Assembly (NCBI RefSeq): GCF_040954645.1
Contig: NC_092805.1
Location: forward strand, 16,642,741 to 16,706,740
DNA length: 64,000 nucleotides
Direction: 5' to 3'
Source of the DNA: Diabrotica undecimpunctata
Taxonomy: Eukaryota; Arthropoda; Insecta; Coleoptera; Chrysomelidae
Part shown: piece after piece, positions 32,085 to 43,575 of the stretch
Layout of the letters: each line of letters begins with the position of its first letter
How positions within the stretch are numbered: position 1 is the first letter of the stretch
Notes under the pieces: model-generated
What the model was told of the DNA's origin: nothing
Database searches by the model: none
Seen by the model: the letters and a program-made list of their open reading frames with translations, nothing else
Translations under genes and position numbers: made by a program

Positions 32085-34410
32085 GCTTTGTCAATACTCA
32101 ACTAGTCTCACTAGCAAAATGTATTAACACTCTTCTCCAAGATTTAATTAATTCATCAAATAGCCTATATTTGTCCACTGCTGAACGTAGGTCTCCCGTA
32201 AAATATTCCACCCATTTCTATCTTGAGCTTCTTTCATCCAGTTTGTGGTGATGCGCTTGATATCATCCGTCCATCTAGTCGGTGGTCGTCCTCTACTTCG
32301 ATATGCCTCTTGCCTTGGTCGCCATTCCAGAATCTTTCTGGTCCATCTATCATCCGTTAATCTGGCAACATATCATCCGGCCCAAGTCCATTTAGCCATG
32401 GCTATTTTTTCAACTGCATCTGTGACTCCTGTTCTTCTTCTTATTTTTAGGTTTGGTACTTTATCTCTGATGGTAATACCTAATATTGATCTTTCCATAG
32501 CGCGTTGTGTAACTCGTATTTTATCTAGTGTTCTTTTTGTCAGAGTCAGTATTTCTGCACCATATGTAAGAACCGATAAAACGCACTGGTTAAAAACCTT
32601 TCTTTTTAAACAAACTGGGATAATAGACTTGAAAATGTTATTCAATCTACCAAAGGCAGCCCATGTGAGACCTATCCTTCTTTGTATTTCAGTTGTCTGA
32701 TTATCTCGGCCTAAGTGAATCTCATGCCCTAGATATTTGTAAGCTATTACTTGGTCGTGGCTATGGCTCTCAATCAGAATTTTACCGCTGACTACAAGGT
32801 TGGTCATAAATTTTGTCTTTGAGGTGTTAATTTTAAGACCAATTGTTTTTGGCACTTTATAGAGCGTGTGCAGCATTTTTGTAGCTTTGTCAACTCTATC
32901 AGATATTACAACGATGTCATCGGCAAATATTAGGTGGTTCAGATCTTCCCCATTTATATTAATTCCCATGTTATCCTCTCGTTCCATTTGCTTGAACATA
33001 TATTCAAGAACAGCTGTAAACAATTTAGGGGAGATAGTATCACCCTGTCTAATTCCACGTTCTATTCGAAACTTCTTGGTATCTTCATGAGGGCGGACAC
33101 AAGCTGTACCAGTTTCGTAAATACTTTTAATCAAGGCGATATATCGGTAGTCAATGCGGCAGTCAGCCAATGCTCGAAGCATTTTATGATGATCTATAGT
33201 ATCAAACGCCTTTTCATAATCTACGAATATAAGAAAGATAGGCTTGTTATACTCTGTACACTTTTCTATTAGCGTTTTTATAACTTGTTATTAGCTCATT
33301 TATTCCGTATCTGGAGCGGAACCCAGTTTGTTCACAAGCCGTTTTGTTATTATCTTCATGAATAGTTTGTATGTATGGGAGAGCAAACTAATAGATCTGT
33401 AGTTCTTTAGGTCTGAAATGTCACCTTTTTTGTGCATTATGGTTATTATTGCATTATGCCACTGGGAGGGGGTTACGCCTCTTGTCAAACAAGTATTGAA
33501 CATCTTTTTCAACAGATTTACTAACGTTCCTCCTCCTTCTTTGATTTGTTTAATGACTATCCCATCTTCTCCAGGTTTTTTATTGTTTTTCATCTCCGAG
33601 AGAGCTGATTTTATTTCCTCTGTTGTGATATCTGGGATGTCTTCTGAGCCTACATTTTGAACTTTTGGTATTTGATTTTGATCAGGATCTGGAAGTTCTT
33701 CTCGCTTATACAATTCCGAGTAAAAATCTTGAGCAATTTTTAAAATATCTTCTTTATTTGTTGTAGTTTCTCCTGTTTTATTTACAAGTTTACAAATATG
33801 TTTCGATCCTTCAGTCATTTGTCGGCGCAGAACCTTTAAACTTTTATTTTTATCAATGGCTTGAGTTATATATTCAGTGTTGTAATTTCTGACATCTTTT
33901 CGAATGGATTTTATGATATCTTTGTATAACTGTTTAAGTGTTATAAAATTATCTGTGTATTTGTCTTTCAATTCTCTTCTTTTGTCTATAAGATCTTTAG
34001 TAGCTTGAGTGAGTTTATCCATCTTCTTTTTTCTTTTTTCCTTATATTTTCTATGAGCGTGTCGAATCGCACTATTTATTCGCATGTTTGTCACCTCTAT
34101 ATCTAATGCATTTTCATTTAGATGTTCTACTTCTTTCAGTTCTGAAGTTATGAGATTCTGATAAGCTACTCTATCTTCTTCTTTAATTAATTACGCTTCC
34201 ATATATACTGTTACCAACACTTTATATTTAATCTCTACAATTTCTTCAACTACTCTTCCAAACAACTTTGCTATGGTCTCTTTTGGCATAAAAAACTTAT
34301 TTAATAATGTTTACAAACCATAATAGATTTCCAAAAAAACTACACAAAAACTGCCAAAGACAGGCAAAGGTGCATACAAGCAACCAAGCGTTGCTCGTTC
34401 CGGACTAGTC
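32085..34410. repeat. Local tandem repeat, copy B, split by a LINE
   Basis: The left part (32085-32153: GTCAATACTC, attaacactcttctccaag) and the right part (34193-34410: accaacactttatatttaat, caaaccataatagatttcc, aagcaaccaagcgttgctcg) together match copy A. The LINE at 32154-34181 accounts for the gap. Confidence 0.65.
32154..34181 (-). mobile_element. RTE-like LINE, 5'-truncated, in a repeat copy
   Basis: Flanked by TTTAATTAATT at 32143-32153 and 34182-34192. From 34094: a basic linker with ATKDLIDKRRELKDKYTDNF, a helical region, the SALSEMKNNKKPGEDGIVIK pre-RT block, then MHKKGDISDLKNYRSISLLS (RT start) in one frame. A frameshift near 33183-33299 lies inside the KAFDT block. The rest (32373-33182) carries FRIERGIRQGDTISPKLF, LIFADDIVVISD (FADD) and TYGAEILTLTKR. 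The coding end near 32245-32370 is broken by stops. The 3' end reads cagcagtggaca then ataggctatttgatg, without poly(A). Confidence 0.85.
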
Positions 34411-34844
34411 CCAGTACGACTTGACTGGTGGACTGCCAAAATCATCCCGATTAGAACGATTCGACGATTTCTCGCCGGTAAAATTCTTTCAGCCGACCTA
34501 TTTGATTTCACTTAGGGGCATTTGTTAATGTAAATAAACAATTGGGTTTTTATTTATTCTCGTCGTAGATGTCATAGACGACAGCTTAAGACTTTAACGT
34601 TTTCCCTTGTTTCAATACGTTTTCAGCTTGCATTTCCTGGATAACATTTCAACATTCCAGAAATTATCTTTTACCCTTTCGAAACTCTCCTCCAATCTTT
34701 CGCATCCTGCTTCCATCTGTTACGTTTGTTTAAGATCTTTCTTTTTTTTCCTTTTCTTCACACGAGTGAAGGGATCACATCCGGAACTGGACCGTACCGG
34801 AAGGGAGTGTGGTATTGCTAACCACTAAAAACCTCTACTCGTTA
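34411..34844. other. Unrecognised stretch
   Basis: No gene supported. A locally GC-richer patch lies near 34760-34810. Confidence 0.3.
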
Positions 34845-35098
34845 AAGAGGATATTATGGAAAGCTTATGTGATAATGGCATGAAGCGAATGATAGTTAAA
34901 GGTAATGTAGCGGGTAAAAGAAACAGAGGAAGATCTCCAGTACGATGGTCGCACCAAATAAAGGACATGACTGGTTACTCATTGTCTGAAGCAAAACAAC
35001 ACACACACACACGAGAGAGATAATTGGAGAGAAATAGTCAAACAAATTACATGACGCCACTACATCCTTATGAAGGGGAAAAGATAGAGAAGGAGGAT
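34845..35098 (+). pseudogene. LINE C-terminal end, truncated
   Basis: Plus strand reads a peptide with KRMIVKGNVAGKRNRGRSPV, RWSHQIKDMTGYSLSEA, an ACAC repeat and NWREIVKQIT, then a stop. GKR-RGR-P-RW followed by a WR-V motif and a short R-rich end is the C-terminal pattern of RTE-like LINEs. Only about 80 codons survive and there is no reverse transcriptase block. Confidence 0.55.
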
Positions 35099-35129
35099 GT
35101 GATAGTAATTCACTATCTGAGGAGTGCGT

Positions 35130-35580
35130 TTCTCTAGAATACTTATTTTTGGAGGGGTATCTTTCAATCTCAAATCTTCCAACCATGCCTGAACTCCCCA
35201 CAAAAGTATGGAATGCGCCACCGAACACAGGTATCTCCTGGTATTTGCCTTGGGTCCCCCAAAATTAGTCTACCCAGAAGACCCAATACCATTTCTACTG
35301 TCTTAACAGATCCCTTAATGTGCACAGACATCCTGAGGTTACGATATAAATTTAACCCAAGGTAAGACACACTCTGATTCATCACAACATGTGTATCCCC
35401 TATACTAGTCTCTAACTCTTGGTTTTTGCCGCTTTATTAACAAAACTGCTGTTTTCTGTGGAATCAAATTCAGTTCCATTTCATTTATCCACAGTGCAAT
35501 CATCCTATTTACCTTCTCTTTCAATTCTTTTTCCGTTGTATACATCGACTGTCACGACTTTCGGAGCATTAGACAGTATA
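35130..35580 (-). pseudogene. R1-like LINE reverse transcriptase fragment
   Basis: Minus strand reads an ALWINEMELNLIPQKTAVLL block, where R1 LINEs have a WL--NGL-LAP-KTE block, then SVSYLGLNLYRNLRMSVHIK, VEMVLGLLGRLILGDPRQIP and a decayed end. The YLG(L/V)NLD-NLRMSVHI block and GPRQ are typical of the R1 group. The active-site block is lost and a frameshift lies near 35390. Confidence 0.55.
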
Positions 35581-38500
35581 TGCCACAAGATATATTTCAA
35601 GACAGACTCCTATGAGATGCCCGAACTCATATTTAATATACTCCAAACTCCAATTTAATATCCTCCGAACTCCATCGTTCACATATAACATCCTAACGAT
35701 AAGGTAGTCCCCTATTATTCGAACCAGATAGTGGGCCACTCCCTACTACACATATCCCAAAGAATTCTCTTTCAAGGAGCTGTGCTGAAAACGTACTTTG
35801 TATCCAGTGTCACTAGAAGACAATAGCTCCTGGTACAGTGTTCGCACTTTAGTAATATTTTTCATCGTCATCGATTGGGAATCCACTGTTAATTGACGTC
35901 GCTGAAAGCTGTACTGTGTGTCGTATACGCCTGCTACTCCCGCCAATTTTTCCAGATTTTTTAGACCTTTCTTCGTGGTATATGAATTCTTCTAAATGAT
36001 TCGCCGTTCAATAACTTTGGCCAGCATATAAGTCTTTTGCGTAGCATTCATCTTAGCAGGCCAATCAGAGGTTATATTGGACAAATCCTCTTGCTCATTA
36101 CCTATACTTTTGGTCAGCATTTGTAGCCACTTATAACCATAATTGTTACTAATTCCCGTATGTTAGTTACTAGGCCTCTGATTTTTGGTATAACAACTTA
36201 ATTTTCTCAAATAAAATTTTCCGAATCTTTCTAAAAATTAAATCAATGCTGATATTTTTCTTAGCTCTATCGATTGATAAAGTTACTTAAAGTTTCTGAA
36301 GAGAACTGAACAAAATCTTATTGAAAGGTGCAAAAATGTACCAATAATTTTCTCTTCTTTATCACTATCGATTGATTTGCTGTTTTTGTAATAGAAAAGC
36401 GGACACGAGAAAAGAAATGATTATGGCGGTTGAGTAGCGCCGCAATCTCCAGATGTTACAGTTTGTTGTAAAGTTAATGTTGATCTCACATGGTAAGATT
36501 TTACATAAGTAAGTCCTTTACTCAACACGCATTATACAAAACAAGTTTTTAGTTAAACTTAATATATTATGTATATTATTAATAGAAACCGATTCGATCA
36601 TTTCCTAGTGAGTTAAAACCAGAGCCAAAACGTAGTACTTGATATGAAATACCATAAAATACGATCTCAATGAACGTCAACTGCTACCTCCATAATCGGA
36701 ACCCATTCACAATCGGTAATCAATCTTTTAAGGCACGTTGTCATACCAATTTCAAATAAAACAACTTAAAGAATGTCTCGGAACGAATATACATCATCCA
36801 GTAACATTCTCAATCGCTCAAAACTCGCCAAGAATTAATTCTGTACGTACACCAATGGCATATTAAGGTACGGTTGATGTTGCCAGCGTAATACACTTTT
36901 TAAACGGGATCGTAAAATTATAAATGCAAAATAGCTAGAGGTACTTTTTAATTTTTACATTTTTTACTTCTTTAACGGCTCAAGTGTTGTAGTTTAGTTG
37001 TTTTATTTTCTATACCGAGTTTAATGCTATTTTATTAACCTTGTTAACGGAATGTACCTATTTCTGGCTCATTTAATATATTTTATTTAAAAGTATAATA
37101 TTAAAACTACTGTTTTGTAAATTTATACATTTTTTATTACTAAGTTCTGTAAATGCAACATGCTCAACACTTAGGAAGTGAGAACTTTTTATCGTGTAAC
37201 GTTATAAATGTCACATGTTTGTCATGTTTCTTTAAATCTACAGAATGGACAGCCGGAGTGTTACGTCACAACTGTCAATTACTTTCCAAACAAAAGTTGA
37301 AATGCCCAATCTCAAGACTTTTTAATTTCTATAAAGTTAAGATTTTGCTTCCTCTGCTGCTTTTTCTTTTAAGTATAGTGTTTTTTACGATAATACCATC
37401 ATAATTCAGTATTTTATTTCTATGAAATATAGTTTAAAAGTTTAAATTAAAGACATTCTAACCTTACTTTATTGATACATGCATTTTATTACTATTTTTA
37501 TAAAACAACATGCTTTATTATTTACACAACCTTGTAAAATTGTTGTAGTAACTATTAGAATACTTAGATATTGCAAAAAGCGGAAAAATACAAATTATCC
37601 ACACTAAACAAGGTTTGTTTGGAAAGTGAAACTGACAGATGTCAATAAAATCTACGTCATCACTCCGGCGGTCCATTGACATGACATGACAGAGCAGAGT
37701 TGCCAAATGACAGATATGCTTTGTCTATTGAAGTGATGTATATAAGTTTGTTCTATGTCTGTGACATAAAATAGACTGGAGTCAATTCTAAAGTATAATT
37801 ACAGCTAATCTCGCACGAGCCAAAAAAAATCCCCTTTTTAGAAAAAAAGTTCTCATACGTATTTCGAAAACTATTACTTTATTTGTGTACCAGCCTTCAA
37901 GTTAAGCATGTCAACTTAGCGGTAAGTCGTTTACTTAGATTATGCTCTTGTAACTGACCGAAGTCCGGTTCTTTGTGTAAACCTCCCTTTTATTTTTAAA
38001 GAGGGTACAACTGTTCAAAATTGACATAATCAACACAAAAAATCCAAAATGTAATGTTCCTAGATTAATCTTCAGTAACAAAAACATTACTTTTAAAGAA
38101 AATTCATCGCCATAGTGGTTTCCGTCGTTATTTATTTTACAACTAATAAATAATGCTTTTGACATGAAAGTTCGTGTTAAACTTCGTATTCTTTTATTTG
38201 TGTGCTGGAGATTTTAGGATTAAAACTTTGTGTAAAGTGCATAAAGTAATTTAAAATTTCAACTAATGAAATTTCTTGGCTAATCTTAATGTTTGGAAAT
38301 GAAATAGTTTCCAAAACATTTCCAATAAACTGGACGCATTTTACTTCACAAGTTTTGATTTCTTGTGAAGATGATGTAATGGATTCGTCAATGGCGTATC
38401 AGTAAAATGGATTTTAGTTGGTTTTTTAACAATCTGTGGTATAAAAAGTAAACTGCATTTAATTCGGAATGTGACAAAACGACACAGCGAAGAAGATAAG

Positions 38501-38639
38501 CACTAATTATTTTGCAGAATGTTTAGATATTAGAATCAATTAAGCATCCAAATACGAGCGGTGCTAAAAACTCAATCTTTCCTTGTCAACATAGTTATGT
38601 TGACTCAATCTTTCTTTCTTTCTCCGCTTCCTTTTACCC
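35581..38639. other. Long unrecognised stretch
   Basis: No gene can be supported across about 3 kb. Minus-strand open reading at 35746-35946 looks weakly coding (RRQLTVDSQSMTMKNITKV) but matches no family I know. Near 38580-38610 a palindrome centres on ttgtcaacatagttatgttgac. Confidence 0.4.
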
Positions 38640-40272
38640 TTTCAGAATGTCGGATTTGGGCTAGCCATTTTAATTTCCATTTACCCACCTCTTCCATTCT
38701 TTTCTGTTTCCTGCCATTATTTTCAATTCCTCGAGTGATTTTTGTTTAAGTTTTCCCGCCTCTACTACTTGCTGTATCCATTTTTTTTTTCTTGGTCTGC
38801 CTCTTTTTCTTTTTTCGATGTTTTTTGCTTCATAAATTTTTCTTGTTATTCTATTGGATTGCATCCTCATCAGATGCCCATACCAGTTCATTTGTCTCTT
38901 TGCTATTTTGTTCATTATCGGTTCCTGGTTGGCCATTCTTCTAATAGTCTCGTTGCTTAATCTATCCCATTTTGTCTTTCCAACTATCCTTCTTAGATGT
39001 CTCATCTCCATTGCGTTTATCCTGCTCTTATGTTTTTCCAGAATTGTCCAGTTTTCACTTGCATAGAGTACAGTCGGTATCACTATTGTGTTATATATTT
39101 TTATTCTTGTTTCTCGTGCAAGTTCTCTTTTTCCCATTATTGGGGCTAACGCATAATATAACTTGTTTGATTTCTTTGCTCTATTTGTTATTTCCCAGTC
39201 TAGTTTTCCGTCATTAGTTATTATACTTCCCAGGTATTCGTAAGTTGTTACTATTTCCAATTCTGAGTTTTTACATTTTATCTTTATTTGATTATCTTCC
39301 TTATCTCCTTTGCCGCTGATTATCATTATCTTACTTTTCTCCTCGTTTATCTCCATTTTAAGTTCTTCTATTTGTTCTACCCATATATCCATTAGTTTCT
39401 GCATTTTATTCTCGGAATCTGCTATTAGCACTATGTCGTCTGCATACATTAAGGACTCTATTGTTACCGGTTGTAATCTGCGGTAACCTATTATTGTCTG
39501 TAGTTGATTAGTTCTGACTCTATTATTTCTTATCAATTCGTTTATTACTATTATAAATAGAAAAGGGCTGAGACTATCTCCTTGTTTAATACCACTCTTC
39601 CAATTAAATGCTTCCGATCTTTCCCCTGTTATTTGTACCCTTCGTTTTACCTCTTTGTAAATACTTTGTATAATTTTTATCAATGCATTAGGTACGTTTA
39701 TTTTCCTCAAGCATTTCCCTATAATATGTTTTTCTATTGTGTCAAATGCTGCTCTTAGGTCTATGAATGCTAATACTAGTTTTTCCCCCGTATCTATGCT
39801 TCTTTCTATTAGGTTTCTAATGATATATATGTTGTGATTTGTCTGTCTTCCCGGTCTAAATTCCGTTTGTTCTTCTCCCAATACCATTTCTACTTCTTGT
39901 CTCAGTCTCTTCTCTATTATTTTCATATATATTTTAAAGCATACCGATCACAGACATATTGCTCTAGAGTTGTCGCAGTTTACATGTTCTCCTTTTCTGT
40001 ATATTAGCACGATGATATTGTTCTGCCAGTCTTTAGGGATTGTTTGTTTTTCCCACGCCTCTTTATATATTTTCCATAGCCAGTTTATTTCTTCTTCTCC
40101 CATGTATTTTACCATTTCCGGTTCAATTTCATCATCTCCACCTGCCTTGCCTATGTTTATATTTGATAATCCTTCTATTACTTTTTCTCTACTTATTTGC
40201 TCTAGCTCTGTGTTTTTTTCGCCTTCATTGATTATATTGTCTTCCTTTATCACTTCGGTATCAAATTTGACA
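38640..40272 (-). pseudogene. RTE-like LINE, long open frame with one in-frame stop
   Basis: Two open segments (40286-39948 and 39926-38670) are in the same frame, separated by one TGA at about 39948. Blocks: EGLSNINIGKAGGDDEIEPE (pre-RT), TIPKDWQNNIIVLIYRKGEH, EEQTEFRPGRQTNHNIYIIR, LVLAFIDLRAAFDTIEKHII (first Asp), KSGIKQGDSLSPFLF, SLMYADDIVLIADS (YADD), YEYLGSIITNDGK, TVLYASENWTIL and a basic end with EKRKRGRPRKKKWIQQV. The endonuclease is missing. Its upstream end stops at the 25-bp repeat beginning at 40273. Apart from the one stop it is intact, suggesting a recent copy. Confidence 0.82.
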
Positions 40273-40297
40273 CACAAATAAATCACATTAAAATAAT
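40273..40297. repeat. 25-bp direct repeat, left copy
   Basis: Begins CACAAATAAATCAC and is identical to 42979-43003. The pair encloses the piggyBac relic. It may be a target duplication or part of a dispersed repeat. Confidence 0.6.
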
Positions 40298-40639
40298 TTT
40301 GGTTTTGCCAACATTTGCCACATTCATTGCCAACTTGGACGGGAGAGTTATACCCGTGAGCCAGTTCTGTTTTTTTACTGCAGCTGTCAATTTTTTTATA
40401 TTAACATCTCAAAGTAGTATTTTATCTTAGTTTTTAACAATTTATATTACAGAAACAAGAAACGCACCAGGCGCATTGTCGGAACTAGACAATGTTTGTG
40501 AAACTGTAGTGTGCAAGAAAAAATATTTTATTGAAATAAAAATACAACTAAACTGCATCATAAAATATATTTTAAAAATATATATAACGACACAATAATC
40601 AACAGGATTATAATAAAAACAGAAACGAAAATATTGTTC

Positions 40640-42360
40640 TAATACAAAATAACTGAAACTACCTGGTATATACTGCTATGGGTTTGCATAAAATATACGG
40701 AAACATGGAGTTACACATAGTCCAGGACCTTCAGGACATTGGGAATAATAGTAAACGGAATTCTTTCTGACTTTACCATTAGTCCAACATACCTGATATC
40801 GTCTTCTTTTCGCCTTTCCATTTTCACCTTTGGGGCAATATTCCTGCAGAATGCAGATGGTATTCTTTAAATCTTGGCATGGGTTTTACAGGTGGTGGCC
40901 CAAGTAAGTTTTCAATTACGGCAAGCCGAAAATCGTAGTAATTTAATCTGTTTGAACTCTTGCCATTGTATAGAAACTATGAATTTAAGAGCATGATTTG
41001 GCACATATGGATAGAAATTTTCTTATATTAAATAAATAAGGGTTTTATTTTCGCAACTGTACCCCTGACATAAAATCGTTCTACTTATTTATGAGTTGTG
41101 GTTTCTGCTTCACCTGACCTCGTTTATTCGTAGTTTCTTACAACTCTCCATTAAATTCACTGGATATGTCTAACACCTGCCTACGGCCCTTCCACTTTGT
41201 AACACATATACCTCGAGAATTATACTGGTTGACCACTTCACCTTTTTTAATTTTTTTTTTTGCTAAATCTCAAGGCGGATTTCCTTTTCGATTAACCCTT
41301 AGTGTGTCCGTAGCATACGGTTGGTTATTCAATAAAGTCTTAGTGAGATTGACACTATTATAGAAATTGTCCATGTAGAGCGCATAACCAGCAACCAGTT
41401 TTTTTTTTTAATAAACATAGAACTACCTTTTCAGTATGGTGTGAACCTCATTACTGTACATCAGCTGAACCTGATTAGACAACAGGTTTTAATACCAGCC
41501 CATTCGGCTCACGTAGTGAGTACAGCTTTACACCAAACTTGTGTCGTTTCTCCTTGAAGTATTCAGAAATTTAAGGCGCCTCTCCACAGGATCATGTATT
41601 CATCCAATAAGAGCTTTTTATTGGAGTAATAAACTGCATTCATTCTATCATTGAAAAAGTCAATCAATGGCTTGATTTTTCCGATTTGTGTTCGAGTGAC
41701 TTGATTTTGGCGATTTTCGAATAGCAAAGCTCTTAAAATGGGAAGAAATCTGTTTGAAAGCTTGAAAATGCAGTCAAATTAAAGAGATAGTGCTCTTTCC
41801 AATAATCGTAAAGTCAATTTACTCGAATTGTTCCCATATGAAACAGCAAACCTAAAAACTTCTTTAATTCGTCAACAGTTATATCTTTCCAAGATGCAAT
41901 TCTTAATTTGCCTCCGGAACTTTAATACAATCGACAGCGTGTGCATTTGCTTTGGTACAAAGATCATTGTAAAAATCATCAGTTGCTAACAAGTGAAAAT
42001 AATCGATTGGTTCTGTTCCATTTATGTTACAAAGTAAACCAGGAATTTTATTGAAATTAAACCTAATCTTTTGGGGCTCAGTGAATGACCACTCTGTCGA
42101 ATTTTGCCACTCAGTCGAATTTTGGATCTCTAGGACTGGTAGTGCCGGCGGAGATGGAGAAGGGTTAACTCAAGGGAGCGCTGAATTTTGACAGTTCTGA
42201 CTACTTGAAGATTCATCAATAGAACTAGCTTCGTCATCTGGATCACCTTCAGCATCAGACTCTTCTAAAAGTTGCAAAAGTTCTTGATCAGACAATGGCT
42301 TTCTGTGCCAAGCTTGATCATGCTTCGCCAATCGCCAATCCTCGCCAGCTGCCAATGAAC
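40640..42360 (-). pseudogene. piggyBac-like transposase, heavily decayed
   Basis: From the high end: LSDQELLQLLEESDAEGD with a Ser-rich acidic stretch (42355-42170), the N-terminal region of piggyBac-type proteins; RFNFNKIPGLLCNINGTEPI then FHLLATDDFYNDLCTKANAH; TQIGKIKPLIDFFNDRMNAV then NKKLLLDEYMILWRG, the catalytic-core block including the LDE Asp; and far downstream the Cys-rich end reading CPEGPGLCV-like with CF, where many substitutions obscure it. At least six frame changes are needed. The parent enzyme would have moved DNA at TTAA sites. No intact piggyBac ends were found. Confidence 0.65.
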
Positions 42361-42978
42361 GCTCCTGGCGCGTTTACATTACATGTAGGTTACTATTTTA
42401 TGTGATTTTAGCTCAAACTACTGTTCAAAAATGCTACTATATGAGGAAAGAATGAAACAAGACCATAATAGTTTCCTTTTCTAAATTCCAAATAGATTTT
42501 GCAATATCCTTCCTTCAAAAAAGTCACCTGAATTACGTAAGCACATACACACTCGGATCCAACTTTCTCTCGTCAACACACTAACATTTATACACTAAAC
42601 ATCCGACACAATAAAATTCCTTGCAGACGTAAAGCCGGCTAATATTATGACCAACGAACATAAGACTCGAAAACGTTATATAAATATTACATACTTATTA
42701 CAGGTCTGATATTATATGTCTGTCTATTAAAGAAATAAGTATTTAAATGCATTATTTTGTATTCAACTATACGTATCCGATTATTAGTGAAGTTAACTAC
42801 ATCTACACAGTGCTGAATACGGTTCTGATTGAAATGACTCGTATATCGGCAGTCTAGTAGCAACACGTACCTGAGAGTTTTAGCAACATTGATCTGCATA
42901 AGAAAAACGTTTCGTTCTTGATGTTAAATAAAGTTATAGTCAATATAGAAGCTGCATTGCTGTGTGTATTTGATTAGG
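42361..42978. other. Flank of the piggyBac relic, no gene
   Basis: Near 42360 the minus strand reads aaacgcgccaggagcgtt. This resembles, in inverted orientation, aaacgcaccaggcgcatt near 40460, so the two may be remains of subterminal inverted repeats. Confidence 0.3.
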
Positions 42979-43003
42979 CACAAATAAATCACATTAAAAT
43001 AAT
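42979..43003. repeat. 25-bp direct repeat, right copy
   Basis: Identical to 40273-40297 over 25 bases and different outside it. Confidence 0.6.
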
Positions 43004-43395
43004 ATTGCTATTTTAAAGTTCAGTATTTTAATTTAACATAAAAAGATTTTTAGTTATTTCACGCCAAAAAAAATAGAAAATAATATTAAGCATAAGACAT
43101 CAACAGGATAAAGAGACGTTTCAAAACATTCGTACGGGACGCCTTTGAGAAATTCCTAAGTAATTTCTGCAAACTTCGTCTTTCGATTTGGCTTCCTGGA
43201 GCCCTAAATAGGAAATTTATCGGATGAAAATTCCAATCAAAGCTGAAACGTTCGCAAGGGAATTTTTGTTTTTCATCAATCATTTTATAAGAAGTTGTTA
43301 TCGCAGTCGTAAGTTTTAAAAATGTTGATCTGTTGTGTTTTTTATGTATGGGAAACTAATGATTTATATCAAAAGTACTTAAATAATAACATGTA

Positions 43396-43399
<4 letters not shown>

Positions 43400-43482
<83 letters not shown>
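43400..43482. repeat. (TA)n microsatellite, interrupted
   Basis: About 83 bp of AT repeats with one TAAA interruption near 43438. Confidence 0.95.
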
Positions 43483-43484
<2 letters not shown>

Positions 43485-43575
43485 CGAAAGGTTTCTGTGG
43501 TTCGTACAATTATTAAACCAAGAGCTAAGATTAATAATATGACAGGAATTAATATTAAACCTAACAATCTTCCGG
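43483..43575 (-). other. Hydrophobic coding-like scrap
   Basis: The minus strand reads [20 protein letters not shown] followed by LIIVRTTETFRN, which looks like one membrane-spanning segment with a charged end. It stops at the microsatellite and begins at the Penelope-like end. It could be an exon fragment of a membrane protein or a chance product of AT-rich DNA. Confidence 0.2.

Noticed and set aside
34896..35228. Minus-strand frame of 110 codons
   Set aside because: It spans two unrelated LINE fragments and is antisense to the first.
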